Origin: JBBCJT01 sp037190665
GTDB taxonomy: Bacteria; Pseudomonadota; Alphaproteobacteria; Acetobacterales; Acetobacteraceae
DNA length: 22,272 nucleotides
NCBI GenBank assembly: GCA_037190665.1
Contig: JBBCJT010000170.1
Coordinates: forward strand, 1 to 22,272
Direction of reading: 5' to 3'
Part shown: positions 21,778 through 22,272 of the stretch, piece by piece
Layout: each line of letters begins with the position of its first letter
How positions within the stretch are numbered: position 1 is the stretch's first letter
Notes under the pieces: model-generated
Seen by the model: only the letters and a program-made list of their open reading frames with translations
Databases searched by the model: none
What the model was told of the DNA's origin: nothing
Position numbers and translations under genes: made by a program

Positions 21778-22272
21778 ATGGCGGTTCGGACGCTGGTCCT
21801 GCTCGGCACGAAGAAGGGCGCATTCATCGCGGAAAGCGATGCGGAACGGGGCGCGTGGCGGCTGCGCGGGCCGTTCTGCGAGACGTGGCCGATGAACCAC
21901 GTGATCGCCGATCCGGCGACCGGCGCAATCCTGGGCACCGGGGGGAACGAGTGGTTCGGCCCGGCGGTCTGGCGCTCCGACGATCTCGGCGAGAGCTGGA
22001 CGCATTCCTCCGATGGCCTCGCCTATCCGGACAACGATCCGCCGATCCGCGCGGGCTGGAGCCTCGCCATCGGCCCGGATGGCGCGCTGTATGCGGGCGT
22101 GGATCCGGCCGGGCTGTTCCGCAGCGAGGATGGCGGCCGGTGCTGGGCACATGTGTCGGGGCTGCGCGACCACCCCTCCCGCCCCCACTGGAATCCCGGC
22201 GGGGCGGGCTTGGTTCTGCACCACATCGTGCCGCACCCTTCCAATCCGGCGCGGATGTGGGTGGGCATCTCC
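21778..22272 (+). CDS. BNR/Asp-box repeat protein (sialidase-like propeller), N-terminal part
   Basis: 165 codons remain in the window, uninterrupted to its end. It starts MAVRTLVLLGTKKGAFIAES, without a signal peptide, then INH-like MNHVIADPATGAILGTGGNEWFGPAVW. Asp-box repeats S/T-x-D-x-G-x-x-W occur as RSDDLGESWTH (about 66-76) and RSEDGGRCWAHV (about 114-125), characteristic of beta-propeller proteins related to sialidases and photosystem assembly factor Ycf48-like proteins. A good Shine-Dalgarno (GGAGG, 8 bases upstream) and a strong promoter precede it. Despite frequent annotation as exo-alpha-sialidase, proteins of this kind are cytosolic with unknown function. The continuation is beyond the window. 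Confidence 0.88.
   Translation, partial: MAVRTLVLLGTKKGAFIAESDAERGAWRLRGPFCETWPMNHVIADPATGAILGTGGNEWFGPAVWRSDDLGESWTHSSDGLAYPDNDPPIRAGWSLAIGPDGALYAGVDPAGLFRSEDGGRCWAHVSGLRDHPSRPHWNPGGAGLVLHHIVPHPSNPARMWVGIS

Overview
The window is a stretch of GC-rich bacterial chromosome, visibly around 70% GC with strong G/C preference at third codon positions. The gene content and order (folB, uvrC, pgsA, molybdopterin genes, many secreted binding proteins) point to an alphaproteobacterium, most likely Rhodospirillales/Acetobacteraceae (Roseomonas-like). That placement is inference from context, not from a marker gene. I see no rRNA, tRNA, CRISPR array, transposase or prophage gene.

Layout. 1-418 is the N-terminal part of an uncharacterised membrane protein (minus strand). 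737-5079 is a tightly packed minus-strand cluster, read right to left: uvrC, pgsA, mobB, a proline-rich lipoprotein, moaD, moaE. Start/stop overlaps join pgsA to mobB and the lipoprotein to moaD. Upstream on the same strand is a second pair, a pteridine-reductase-like SDR coupled to folB. On the plus strand, 6630-9193 holds a GT2-GtrA fusion coupled to a GT-C-type membrane glycosyltransferase, probably supplier and user of a polyprenyl-phosphate sugar. These converge on a class II aldolase and an aspartoacylase/DoeB-like deacylase (minus, 9417-11188). That pair is divergent from a peptide/nickel-type ABC importer (binding protein and two permeases, no ATPase genes in view) across a short region with a perfect palindromic operator candidate. 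Then come corA, a head-to-head pair (small lipoprotein and a secreted HExxH protein), gshB, a SirB1-like protein, a two-BON-domain lipoprotein, a tripartite-tricarboxylate (Bug) binding protein, and the start of a BNR/Asp-box repeat protein behind a near-canonical promoter with an embedded palindrome.

The genes are mostly ordinary housekeeping and transport genes. The unusual content is in the intergenic DNA: (1) a roughly 220-bp mirror-symmetric compound palindrome between convergent genes at 9201-9420; (2) a REP/BIME-like family with CCCTCTCCCGC arms near 449-584, 15988-16017 and 17192-17510, two clusters of which share an internal box; (3) a second repeat family, nearly identical immediately downstream of moaE and of the SirB1-like gene, which has expanded next to the latter into a degenerate tandem array that appears to carry copies of that gene's last codons. 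I did not find a convincing new multi-gene system.
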